Below are positions 1 through 7,886 of a DNA stretch of 64,000 nt, one piece after another. The stretch is from Dyella psychrodurans (GTDB lineage: Bacteria; Pseudomonadota; Gammaproteobacteria; Xanthomonadales; Rhodanobacteraceae). The notes beneath the pieces are model-generated. The model saw nothing but the letters and a program-made list of their open reading frames with translations, was not told the origin of the DNA and made no database searches. The position numbers were made by a program, and so were the translations under genes. The stretch covers positions 62,001-126,000 of the forward strand of contig NZ_QRBF01000010.1 in the NCBI RefSeq assembly GCF_003363265.1, written 5' to 3'. Every line of letters begins with the position of its first letter. Position 1 is the first letter of the stretch.

Positions 1-64
1 GGGCAGCGACATCCCGCCGAACAGTGCGCTGGTGTTCGATATCGAACTGCTTGAGGTGCATTGA
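1..64 (+). CDS. FKBP-type peptidyl-prolyl isomerase, C-terminal end (partial)
   Basis: The window opens inside a gene. The frame ending at the TGA at 62-64 reads GSDIPPNSALVFDIELLEVH, the usual last strand of FKBP-type cis-trans prolyl isomerases (pattern IPPN..L.FD.ELL). This family catalyses proline isomerisation during protein folding, often in the periplasm. Only about 20 residues are visible, so the family call rests on this C-terminal motif and the subfamily and location cannot be given. Confidence 0.6.
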   Translation, partial: GSDIPPNSALVFDIELLEVH

Positions 65-166
65 CCCGTTTCATGCGGCTGTCATGCAAGCTCCCCTGAT
101 TTGGGGGATGATGGGGTGGCATTGACGTCGTACGTCCCCACTGCGCCCACGCTGGAGGATTGCCCG

Positions 167-922
167 ATGAAGCGAATGCTCTGGTCCATCGCGACCGCCC
201 TTTTGATGATGATGTCCGCGACGGCGTTTGCCGCCGATGGCTACACCGTCGGCAACGTCAATATGCGTGCGGGCCCGGATCCGGGATATCCGCTGATTCT
301 CACACTGGCGGCCGGCACGCCTGTTTCCATCCAGGGCTGCACGACCGGATGGGAATGGTGCGATGTGATCGCAGTAGGCAATCGTGGCTGGGTGGCCGGC
401 ACCTATCTTCAGTACAGCTATAACGACCAGCCCGTGTACGTGATCGATTACGGTGCGCGAATCGGCATTCCGATCATCTCATTCGCGATCGGCACTTACT
501 GGGGGCGCTATTACACCGGCCGGCCGTTCTATCGCGATCGCGCGCGCTGGTACGGTCGTCCGATTCCGGTTCGGCCGCCGCCGCGCCCGTCCAGACCACC
601 TGTCCGTCCACCCGGTGGCGGCAACCGGCCGATACCGCCTGGCGGTAATCGTCCGCAACCACCCGGCAACGGAAATCGGCCACAGCCCCCCGGCAGCAAC
701 CGTCCGCAACCGCCAGGAGGCGGAAATCGCCCACAACCTCCCGGCGGCAATCCTCCGGGAGGAGGAAATCGTCCGCAGCCACCTGGTGGTGGTAATCCGC
801 CCGGCGGCGGAAATCGCCCCCAGCCGCCCGGTGGCAATCGGCCTGCTCAACACACACGGCCGGCACCACGTCCGAATCCCCAGCAGGGGAACAATGGGAA
901 CAACGACAACAACGGCCATTGA
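167..922 (+). CDS. Secreted SH3-domain protein with proline/glycine-rich tail
   Basis: A 251-residue exported protein. The start at 167 is chosen because GGAGG lies 8 bases upstream and the next 20 or so residues form a signal peptide ending near AFAADG. Residues about 23-80 are a bacterial SH3 (SH3b) domain, with the typical NMRAGPDPGYP and GNRGWVAGTYL segments, a fold that commonly binds peptidoglycan or peptide ligands. Residues about 115-251 are low complexity: a basic stretch, then many NRPQPPGGG-like repeats ending in an Asn/Gly-rich tail. It probably acts at the cell wall. The ligand is unknown and the proline repeats may simply be a wall-spanning spacer. A hairpin at 955-985 separates it from the convergent selO gene. 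Confidence 0.8.
   Translation: MKRMLWSIATALLMMMSATAFAADGYTVGNVNMRAGPDPGYPLILTLAAGTPVSIQGCTTGWEWCDVIAVGNRGWVAGTYLQYSYNDQPVYVIDYGARIGIPIISFAIGTYWGRYYTGRPFYRDRARWYGRPIPVRPPPRPSRPPVRPPGGGNRPIPPGGNRPQPPGNGNRPQPPGSNRPQPPGGGNRPQPPGGNPPGGGNRPQPPGGGNPPGGGNRPQPPGGNRPAQHTRPAPRPNPQQGNNGNNDNNGH
590..850 (+). repeat. Tandem Pro-Gly-Asn coding repeats
   Basis: Imperfect tandem repeats of roughly 21-27 bases encode NRP(Q/I)PPGG(G/N) units in the C-terminal half of the SH3 protein. Unit length varies through gain or loss of GGN/PGG triplets, as expected from slippage or unequal recombination. They lie wholly inside the reading frame. Confidence 0.7.
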
Positions 923-954
923 GTTGCTACGTCAAACTGGGTGACGCCGATGTC

Positions 955-985
955 GAGGCCCTCCCGCTTTTGCGGCGAGGGCCTC
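955..985. terminator. GC-rich hairpin between convergent genes
   Basis: Arms 955-963 and 977-985 are perfectly complementary (9 bp), with further CCGC/GCGG pairing inside. It sits in the 76-bp gap between the stop of the SH3 gene and the stop of the convergent selO gene, so it could terminate both. No clear T-run follows on either strand, so factor-independent function is uncertain. Confidence 0.4.
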
Positions 986-998
986 AGTGCTTTCGGGA

Positions 999-2564
999 TT
1001 ACGAACTGCACGAAAGCATCGAGCAACCCGCGCGGGATTTGGCCCATTCCGGCCGTTTCTGCGCGAAGTGCTCCCGCCCCGGTTGTTCCTCGTAGGGGTG
1101 CCTCAGCACTTCGAGCAAAGTGTGAATGCCTTCGTAGTCCCCTTCCTTCGCCCGGTCGATGGCTTCCTGAGCGAGATAGTTGCGCAGGACGTAGCAGGGA
1201 TTGGCTGCGTGCATGCGCTGCTTACGCTGTGCCGGTGTCAGCGGGTCTTCGCGCAACCGGGCCGCGTAGTCGTTCAGCCACTGAACAAAGTCGGCTTCTG
1301 CGGCGTCCAGCTTGGCCTCGTCGTAAAACGCGTGTCGCAGCGGATCGAGTCGGGGATGCTGCGGATCGATGTCGCTCAAGGCACGGAAGAACAGCGTCAT
1401 GTCGACTTCCGCTTGCTGCATCAGTGCTTGCAGCGCCTCCATGCGTGCAAGGTCGTTGTCCCGGCATTCGGACAATCCCAGCTTGTGCGCGATGTTGTTC
1501 CGAATCTGCACGGTGTATTCGGCGACATAGGCGTCCAGCCCCGCCTGAAGCGGCGCGACATCGCCAAACAGGGGCACCAGCGCCGCAGCGAGCCGGCTCA
1601 GGTTCCACCACGCCACGCTCGGCTGCTGACCGAAGCGATAGCGGCGGCGCGATGCGTCCGTGGTGTTGGGCGTCCAGTCCGGATCAAAATCGTCGATCCA
1701 CCCGTACGGCCCATAGTCGATGGTGAGACCGAGGATCGACATGTTGTCTGTATTCATCACGCCATGCACGAATCCGACCCGCATCCAGTGCGCGATCATC
1801 CGCGCAGTGCGCACGCAGACGTCGAGGAACCACTCGGCGTAGCGCGCCTCGCCGCGGCCGGAGAGACGCGGAAAGTGACGGTCTATCGTGAAGTCGGCCA
1901 GCTGGCGCAACAGCGCGATGTCGCCGCGTGAGGTCGGCAGTTCGAAATGTCCGAAGCGGATGAACGAAGGGGCGACGCGGCACACGATCGCGCCCTGCTC
2001 TTGCTCCGGGTGTCCGTCGTAGAACATGTCGCGCTCCACCATGTCGCCGGTCACCACCAGGCTGAGCGCCCGCGTAGTGGGGACGCCAAGGTGGTGCATG
2101 GCCTCGCTGCACAGGAATTCGCGGATGGATGAACGAAGGACAGCCCGGCCATCGGCACCACGTGAGTACGGCGTGGTACCGGCTCCCTTGAGCTGCAGTT
2201 CGAGTCGTTCCCCTTGCGACGTGAGCACCTCGCCCAGCGAAATAGCACGCCCGTCGCCCAACTGCCCCGCCCAGACGCCGAATTGGTGCCCACCATAGTT
2301 GGACGCCCAGGGTTCCATGCCATCCAGCAGCCCATTCCCGCCGAATACTTGGGCGAAAAACGGGCTCGCGACGTCGGCTTCGTCCAGACCAAGCCCGATC
2401 GCAACCTCACGCGACCAGGCCACCGCGCGCGGCGCGGCGACGGGGCTCGGGTCCACGCGGGAATAGAACGCTCCCTGGACCTGGCGGCTTCCCCGGCCAT
2501 GATCGGGATCGCCCGGCAGATCGCGAATAAAAGCGTTGTCGAACATCAGCGAAGTCAAAGACAT
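999..2564 (-). CDS. selO: Protein adenylyltransferase SelO (YdiU family)
   Basis: A 521-residue SelO/YdiU pseudokinase-fold protein. Members transfer AMP from ATP to Ser, Thr or Tyr of target proteins and are linked to redox stress. Visible family features are the N-terminal MFDNAF, the nucleotide-binding region around [14 protein letters not shown], the metal/catalytic segment NTDNMSILG, and the DYGPYGWID motif. The protein ends in Cys-Ser-Ser, the position held by selenocysteine in eukaryotic SelO, so this is the Cys form. I start it at [10 protein letters not shown]; the frame is open for another 76 codons upstream but that extension does not resemble the family. Length is slightly above the 478 residues of E. 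coli YdiU. It appears monocistronic. Confidence 0.92.
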   Translation of the reverse strand: MSLTSLMFDNAFIRDLPGDPDHGRGSRQVQGAFYSRVDPSPVAAPRAVAWSREVAIGLGLDEADVASPFFAQVFGGNGLLDGMEPWASNYGGHQFGVWAGQLGDGRAISLGEVLTSQGERLELQLKGAGTTPYSRGADGRAVLRSSIREFLCSEAMHHLGVPTTRALSLVVTGDMVERDMFYDGHPEQEQGAIVCRVAPSFIRFGHFELPTSRGDIALLRQLADFTIDRHFPRLSGRGEARYAEWFLDVCVRTARMIAHWMRVGFVHGVMNTDNMSILGLTIDYGPYGWIDDFDPDWTPNTTDASRRRYRFGQQPSVAWWNLSRLAAALVPLFGDVAPLQAGLDAYVAEYTVQIRNNIAHKLGLSECRDNDLARMEALQALMQQAEVDMTLFFRALSDIDPQHPRLDPLRHAFYDEAKLDAAEADFVQWLNDYAARLREDPLTPAQRKQRMHAANPCYVLRNYLAQEAIDRAKEGDYEGIHTLLEVLRHPYEEQPGREHFAQKRPEWAKSRAGCSMLSCSS

Positions 2565-2696
2565 GGGCACGAATATTCGGGCGGCTTGTGGATGTTGCAA
2601 GGCGGATGACAGGGACCGAAATATTTCTTTCACACTCCCTACACATTTACCGTAAATCCTTGCTAAAGTGTGCTCGCGGCTACGCAGGGGTAGTCG

Positions 2697-2912
2697 ATGG
2701 AGTACCGAACGATGCACATGCTTCTCGCTCGTTCCACCATGACGCGTGGAATGCAGCTGGTAGCAGGGATGCTTACCCGACTGGTCATGCACGACACCTC
2801 ATCCGAGAGAAAGGCTGGCTCGGATTTCAACTTGGTCTCCTGGACGTCGAGTGCTCACTCTCGCCGCGAAGACGAGTTGGCGCGCAGCCGTCTGATGCAA
2901 ACTCCACCGTGA
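2697..2912 (+). CDS. Possible small hypothetical protein (71 aa)
   Basis: Short open frame in the gap between the divergent start of selO (2564) and the stop of rsuA (2931). An AGGGG sequence sits about 7 bases before the ATG. The product is basic, Ser/Arg/Met-rich, with no recognisable domain, signal peptide or membrane segment. Nothing beyond the ribosome binding site supports expression, so it may be chance. I do not recognise it. Confidence 0.25.
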   Translation: MEYRTMHMLLARSTMTRGMQLVAGMLTRLVMHDTSSERKAGSDFNLVSWTSSAHSRREDELARSRLMQTPP

Positions 2913-2930
2913 TTCGACTTCGGCAAACCG

Positions 2931-3641
2931 CTACGGGCTTGCCGCCTCGAGCAATCGCTGCACGTCTCCCGCATTGAGTTGACGCCACGCGCCTGCCTTC
3001 AGTCCGTCAAGCTGCAAGCCGCCGATCGTCGTGCGTTGCAACGTCTCGACATGGTTGCCCGCCGCGGCGAACATCCGGCGCACCTGATGATAGCGACCTT
3101 CGGTAATGCTCAGGCGCGCGCAGCGAGGCGCAAGCACGTCCAGCTTCGCCGGCAACAGGGGCGTTGTTTCCGATTCCAGCATCAAGGTGCCGCTGGCGAA
3201 CAGCACCTGTTCGTCGCCGCGCATATCCTGCGCCAGCGTCGCTTCATAAACCTTGGTGATCTGCGCGCGCGGCGAAATGATTTTGTGCAGCAATGCGCCA
3301 TCGTCGGTAAACAACAGCAAGCCGGATGTGTCGCGATCGAGTCTTCCAACGGTGGATAGCGCCGGCGTGCGTGCGCGATATCGCGGCGGCAACAAGTCGT
3401 AGACCACGCGTCCCTGGTCCTTGCGCGAACAGGTGAAACCCAACGGCTTGTGCATCATCAGCACCAGTCCCGCCGGAGGATCGAGCGGCTCGCCGTCGAC
3501 GCGGATCTGCGCGTGCTCGACCTTGTCGTCGGCGTACAAAACCTCGCCGTCCGGATCCGTGATGCGCCCTTCGCGAAACATCCATGCGACATCCTTGCGG
3601 CTGCCATAACCGAGATTCGCAATCATCCTGACCAACCTCAT
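2931..3641 (-). CDS. rsuA: 16S rRNA pseudouridine(516) synthase RsuA
   Basis: A 236-residue pseudouridine synthase of the RsuA/RluB/E/F family. Residues 1-50 form the S4-like RNA-binding domain (MIANLGYGSRKDV). The catalytic GRLDRDTSGLLL motif places the nucleophilic Asp at residue 102, the same number as in E. coli RsuA. The segment EGRYHQVRRMF near residue 181 is the conserved C-terminal motif. RsuA converts U516 of 16S rRNA to pseudouridine. Its ATG overlaps the TGA of the upstream methyltransferase gene in an ATGA arrangement, so the two are translationally coupled and both act on 16S rRNA. RluE/RluF specificity cannot be fully excluded, but length and motif spacing fit RsuA. Confidence 0.85.
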   Translation of the reverse strand: MRLVRMIANLGYGSRKDVAWMFREGRITDPDGEVLYADDKVEHAQIRVDGEPLDPPAGLVLMMHKPLGFTCSRKDQGRVVYDLLPPRYRARTPALSTVGRLDRDTSGLLLFTDDGALLHKIISPRAQITKVYEATLAQDMRGDEQVLFASGTLMLESETTPLLPAKLDVLAPRCARLSITEGRYHQVRRMFAAAGNHVETLQRTTIGGLQLDGLKAGAWRQLNAGDVQRLLEAASP

Positions 3642-4702
3642 CCGCGCACACCTCTTGCTTCGATCACCTTGAAACCATCCTGCGTCACTACCGTGTCGAC
3701 ATGTTCGAAATGCGCGGCGAGCGTGGCTTCGTACGGCAAATGGCGATTGGCCACCAGCCACAGGCGTCCCGGAGAAACCAGCGCATTCGCCGCCCGCGCG
3801 ATGAAGGCGCGACCGAGATCGGGCAAATCCGCCCTGCCCTGGTGGAACGGCGGATTGCTGACGATCGCGTCGTAACGACGGTCGATGCCGGTGGTGACAT
3901 CGTGCCAGTGCACGTCGAACGATAGCGTGCGGCCACTTTCCCGCACCGCACGCTCCATGTTGAGTCGCGCAGGTTCCAGTGCGCGCGCTTCCGCTTCGTA
4001 CAGATCGATGGCCGTGACATGCGGACAGCGCTCGACGATCTGCGCAGCGAGATAGCCATAGCCCGCGCCGAAATCCGCGATGTGGCCGCGCAAGTCGTTT
4101 GGCAAATGCGCTGCCAGAAGCGCGGAAGCCGTATCGGCTCGATCCCACGCGAACAAGCCCGGGCGACTCAGGAAACCGGCGGCGTTGTCTTGCGGCGTGT
4201 CGAATGCAAGCCAGGCGTCGCGCAACGACGAATCACCGACCGGCATCTCCGAGACACCCCAGAACACGCGACACTTGTGTTTGGAAAGGTGGCTCACCGA
4301 TCCGAGCAGCGCACTCAGATCCGCTTGCGCAGATTTCGCACCTTCGGCATTCGGCACGCAGGCCAACACCACGCCGCCGCCTTCTGCGTGCCGCGCCGCA
4401 CGCGCAAACAGCGCGCGGGCTTCCTCGCGCTGTCGCGGCGGCAAAACCAGCACCAGCGAAAAGCGTGCGTCAGGCGTGGCGTCGCCAACAATGAAGCCGT
4501 CGCGCATCAGCGCATCGGCGAAGGGTTTGAAGCTTTGCTCGCACAACCAACCCGGCTGCGCCACTTCGCACAGCCGGTAACCGTGGCGCGCACGAAGAAA
4601 CAACACGCGCCCGTCGGCCGGCAAGCGCACGGAGCCGTCGGAAACAGGAAGAAACAAAGCGTCCAGCACCGCATCGGGCGTGGACGCGTGGATACCGACC
4701 AT
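3638..4702 (-). CDS. Class I SAM methyltransferase, RsmC/RlmG-like
   Basis: About 354 residues. The N-terminal half is a degenerate methyltransferase-like domain and the C-terminal half a functional one: ADFGAGYGYLAAQI is the SAM-binding motif I and SNPPFHQG the N-P-P-F motif of N-methyltransferases acting on guanine or adenine. This two-domain plan is that of RsmC (16S m2G1207) and RlmG. Coupling through ATGA to rsuA favours a 16S rRNA target, hence RsmC-like, but the exact position modified is inference. The start at MVGIHASTPD (4702) is chosen because similarity begins shortly after; an in-frame ATG at 4780 is possible and neither has a strong ribosome binding site. Confidence 0.78.
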   Translation of the reverse strand: MVGIHASTPDAVLDALFLPVSDGSVRLPADGRVLFLRARHGYRLCEVAQPGWLCEQSFKPFADALMRDGFIVGDATPDARFSLVLVLPPRQREEARALFARAARHAEGGGVVLACVPNAEGAKSAQADLSALLGSVSHLSKHKCRVFWGVSEMPVGDSSLRDAWLAFDTPQDNAAGFLSRPGLFAWDRADTASALLAAHLPNDLRGHIADFGAGYGYLAAQIVERCPHVTAIDLYEAEARALEPARLNMERAVRESGRTLSFDVHWHDVTTGIDRRYDAIVSNPPFHQGRADLPDLGRAFIARAANALVSPGRLWLVANRHLPYEATLAAHFEHVDTVVTQDGFKVIEARGVRG

Positions 4703-4822
4703 CGTCAAGCGGATGCATCCGGTGAACTGACCGCGCGTATTGTACGCGGCCAGACGGCGAACCGACGACGCGACTGTCATCCACGCATGCAGTGGCCATG
4801 GCGGCCACCGCTGCGATACCTA

Positions 4823-6865
4823 TCAGCTCTTCTGCCCCAGACGGCTGATCCAGCGATACATCGCGAAAATGACCGCCGCAAAGGCGATGCCGCCGATCCA
4901 GATCGACGCGTTCTCGAAACTGTCGCCCACCAGCCCCAGCGGCGAAGATTTGCCGGAGAACACCACGATGGCAGCGACCACCACGCCGATGATGCTCTCG
5001 CCCACGATCATGCCCGAGGCCAGCAGCACGCCAAGCTGCTTGGTGGCCTCGGCCTTCGGCGTACGATCCGCGCGCTTATCGAAATACCAGCCGACGACGG
5101 CGCCCACGACAATCATCAGCGTGGTGGAAGTCGGCAGATAAATGCCCAATCCAACGGCCAGCGGCGGCATGCGCACCGACTTGGATGTGCGGGCGAGAAT
5201 TTCGTCCAGCACGATGATGCCCACGCCGATCAGCGCACCGATGCGTATCAGGCTCCAGTCGATGTTGTTCTGAATGACGCCTTGCGCCAACGCGGAAATC
5301 AGACCGGCCTGCGGCGCCGGCAACGCATGCGCCGGGTCGACGCCCGGCGCGCCGAGGAAGCCGTAAGCGTGATTGAGCAGATCCAGCACCGGCGGAATCA
5401 CGATCGCGCCGGCGATCACGCCGATTACCAACGCGACCTGCTGTCGCCACGGTGTGGCGTCCACCAGCTGGCCGGTCTTGAGATCCTGCAGATTGTTGTT
5501 CGCGATCGCAGCCACGGCGAACACCACCGAGGTGATAAATAGCGCAAACGCCACCAGTGCCTTGCCCGAGTCGGCGGGCAGATCCGACTTCACGCCCGCG
5601 ACAAGCAGCAATGCGGCGATGATCACCACGAGAATGCCGATACCCGAGAGCGGACTGTTGGAGGAGCCGATCAGTCCGGCCATGTAGCCGCACACCGTCG
5701 ACACCAGAAAGCTAAGAATCAGCACGAACAACACACCGCCGATCACCAGCAAAGTGGTGTGCGAACCCAGTCCGCTGACGACGCTGAAGTTGCCCAGCAA
5801 CCACGCAATGGGAAGCATGCAGACCAGCACGATCAGGCCGACGATGCCGATCGGCATGTCCTGCTCCGTGCGCGGCAGCGTGGCCGCCTTGCCTGCCTTG
5901 CGCACACGCGAAGCCGCCATTGCCGAGCTCAGGCCGCTGACGACCGGTTTGACCAGCTTGGCCAGCGTCCAGATCGCCGCCACACCGATGGTGCCCGCGC
6001 CAACGAAGCGAACGTAGTGACTCCACGCGCCTTGCGCGACATCCGAGACATCGCCCGTCGCAGGATGCAGCAACGTGAAATGCGGCACCGCCCAGCCCCA
6101 GCCGATCACCGCGCCGAGCAACATGGCGAGGCCCACCCAAAGACCCACCAGATGACCTACCGCGAACAAGGCAAACGACAGACTGAAGTCGTAACCGCTC
6201 GCCGAACCGCGATCGCCGATGCGGAAGTACTGCGCCACGTCGCTGGCGAAAATCTTCGTCTGCACGACGATGTAGAACACTGCGGCAACGACCGAGCCCA
6301 CCACCACCGCCATCAACCCGCTGGTGCCGCCTTCCACCGACGCGGCGCCCGACGCTTCGGCTGCTTCACCCGATCCCACCTTCAGCACTTCGGCACACGC
6401 CACGCCTTCGGGATACGGCAGATCGGAATCGGTGACCAGCGCACGGCGCAGCGGGATCGTGTACATCACGCCAAGAATGCCGCCCGACGCGCAGATCCCG
6501 AACGAGACCCAGAACGGAAACCCCGTCCACCAGCCCACCATGATCAGGCCCGGCATCACGAAGATGATCGACGACAGCGTGCCTGCTGCCGACGCAACGG
6601 TCTGCACGATGTTGTTTTCCTGGATCGTCGCGTTCTTCATCGCGCGCAGGATGGCCATCGAGATCACCGCGGCCGGAATCGACGTGGCGAAAGTCAGGCC
6701 GGCCTTCAGGCCGAAGAACACATTGGCCGCCGTGAACACCAGCGTGATCACGATGCCTATGATCAGGCCACGGATAGTGAGTTCGGCGCGCGGCGCGGCG
6801 CCGGGTCCAGGTACTGCATTCACGGGCGATCTCCCCAAACTGTCCAAAGGAATGCTCTGACTCAT
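4823..6865 (-). CDS. OPT-family oligopeptide transporter
   Basis: A 680-residue polytopic inner-membrane protein of the OPT (oligopeptide transporter) family. Family signatures include ANVFFGLKAGLTF in the first helices, NIVQTVASAAGT, GFPFWVSFG, SDLPYPEGVACAEVLK, and the distal NNLQDLKTGQLVDATPWRQQV. Bacterial members are thought to take up short peptides, or metal chelates in some lineages, using the proton gradient. It lies in a region rich in secreted peptidase and chitinase genes, consistent with peptide scavenging. The start (MSQSIP) has no clear Shine-Dalgarno sequence. Remarkably, the first codons form one arm of a perfect 24-bp inverted repeat whose other arm lies about 230 bp upstream in its own leader, so translation initiation could be blocked by base pairing in the mRNA. 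Confidence 0.88.
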   Translation of the reverse strand: MSQSIPLDSLGRSPVNAVPGPGAAPRAELTIRGLIIGIVITLVFTAANVFFGLKAGLTFATSIPAAVISMAILRAMKNATIQENNIVQTVASAAGTLSSIIFVMPGLIMVGWWTGFPFWVSFGICASGGILGVMYTIPLRRALVTDSDLPYPEGVACAEVLKVGSGEAAEASGAASVEGGTSGLMAVVVGSVVAAVFYIVVQTKIFASDVAQYFRIGDRGSASGYDFSLSFALFAVGHLVGLWVGLAMLLGAVIGWGWAVPHFTLLHPATGDVSDVAQGAWSHYVRFVGAGTIGVAAIWTLAKLVKPVVSGLSSAMAASRVRKAGKAATLPRTEQDMPIGIVGLIVLVCMLPIAWLLGNFSVVSGLGSHTTLLVIGGVLFVLILSFLVSTVCGYMAGLIGSSNSPLSGIGILVVIIAALLLVAGVKSDLPADSGKALVAFALFITSVVFAVAAIANNNLQDLKTGQLVDATPWRQQVALVIGVIAGAIVIPPVLDLLNHAYGFLGAPGVDPAHALPAPQAGLISALAQGVIQNNIDWSLIRIGALIGVGIIVLDEILARTSKSVRMPPLAVGLGIYLPTSTTLMIVVGAVVGWYFDKRADRTPKAEATKQLGVLLASGMIVGESIIGVVVAAIVVFSGKSSPLGLVGDSFENASIWIGGIAFAAVIFAMYRWISRLGQKS

Positions 6866-7117
6866 TTTGCATGGGCGGCATGATGCCCAGAAAGCCCGCA
6901 GGGTGTGTTGCGCGGCGCAGTGAAGACTGGCTGTCTTTTCAAGCCGCGCGGCACAGCATGCGGGCTTTCTGGACATCACCCTTCGGGCCAGTCCTGTCTG
7001 TCCGCATCCCTTCGGCCCATCGACTCAACAGACAGCCAGTCTGCCTTCGCCGATGGCCCTGCGGCCTGCGGACAGACAGGACTGGTGACGCCTATGCAAA
7101 ATGAGTCAGAGCATTCC
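6849..7117. repeat. Nested inverted-repeat element with two hairpins and complementary loops
   Basis: A 269-bp structure fills most of the leader of the OPT gene. Outer arms 6849-6872 and 7094-7117 are a perfect 24-bp inverted repeat; the left arm contains the OPT start codon and first codons. Inside are two long hairpins: arms 6887-6916/6943-6972 (26 of 30 paired, 14 perfect at the base) and 6988-7021/7052-7085 (about 28 of 34, 19 perfect at the base, 6988-7006 with 7067-7085). The loop of the first hairpin holds AGACTGGCTGTCT (6924-6936); the loop of the second holds its exact reverse complement (7030-7042). Two kissing hairpins closed by a long outer stem could therefore form in RNA or extruded DNA. 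No transposase and no target-site duplication are visible. Confidence 0.8.
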
Positions 7118-7197
7118 CTACAAGATAGCGTGGATCGCCGGATCGATGTTGACCCACCGCAGCAATGGCGCCCCATGCGCGGGGCGCCGGGAACCTG

Positions 7198-7722
7198 CTA
7201 GCGCTTGAGTTTTTGCAGATCGCCGCGCAGTTGGCTGGCGATATCGTCGGCGCTGTCGGACAGCAGCTTCGGCAATGCCTGCGCGTAGCCGCCGTCGCCC
7301 GAACCGCTGGTCACGGCGGTCGATACCTGCGCCTTGTAATCGTGGTTGGTGTCGAAGCCCTTGGACCAGAAGGCGCAGTGCAAGCCCAGGTCCATGGACA
7401 GGTTGCCTGGCGCCTTGTCCTCGTCAACGCGCAGCGTTGTCGTCAGCGCGGTGCAGGTCACCACCAGGTCCTGAAAATAATCCGATTGCAGCCGCGCCCC
7501 GAGCTGGGACTGGAAGGCTGCCGAAACACCCGGCGCAGGTTCCAGGGTCACTTTGTGATCGAGGCCGCGCACGTCGAGCTTGTCGGTGCCGCCGGCTACT
7601 GTCAGCCACGGCGCGCCACTCGGCTTCACCAAATCGCCAAGCGGCGCCTGGACCTGCACGTTCTGGCCGCCACACGCGCCAAGCAGCGCCGCGGCGGCGC
7701 CGACCATCAGAAAGCGTTTCAT
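7198..7722 (-). CDS. Predicted lipoprotein of unknown function
   Basis: A 174-residue protein with a strong ribosome binding site (GGGGGAG, 9 bases before the ATG). The N-terminus MKRFLMVGAAAALLGAC is a lipoprotein signal with the lipobox LGAC, so the mature protein starts at Cys17 and is membrane-anchored, probably in the outer membrane. The remainder is a soluble domain with two further Cys residues (VVTCTALT and LHCAFW), which could form a disulfide in the periplasm, and an Asp/Leu-rich C-terminus. I do not recognise the domain. It is divergent from the S10 peptidase gene and upstream of, on the same strand as, the OPT transporter. Confidence 0.75.
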   Translation of the reverse strand: MKRFLMVGAAAALLGACGGQNVQVQAPLGDLVKPSGAPWLTVAGGTDKLDVRGLDHKVTLEPAPGVSAAFQSQLGARLQSDYFQDLVVTCTALTTTLRVDEDKAPGNLSMDLGLHCAFWSKGFDTNHDYKAQVSTAVTSGSGDGGYAQALPKLLSDSADDIASQLRGDLQKLKR

Positions 7723-7886
7723 CGTTGAACTCCCCCTACAGACAATGCTGAATCTAATGCAGTGCAGCACGCCATTCAACGTTTGGCGGCGTTTGTTGCG
7801 ACGCAGGTCCGCACCATGCCTTTGGGCACAATGCACCGGGAGCTCGCTTGGTTAGTCTTGCGGATCGTATGTCCCGAGGAACCATC

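Noticed and set aside
999-2564. SelO as a selenoprotein
   Set aside because: The C-terminal position is a normal Cys codon followed by Ser-Ser and a stop; no UGA readthrough or SECIS needs to be invoked.
4019-5542. Long plus-strand open frame (507 codons) over the minus-strand methyltransferase and OPT genes
   Set aside because: It is antisense to two well-recognised genes, its translation is Arg/His/Gln-rich without any domain, and no ribosome binding site precedes it; a normal artefact of high-GC coding.
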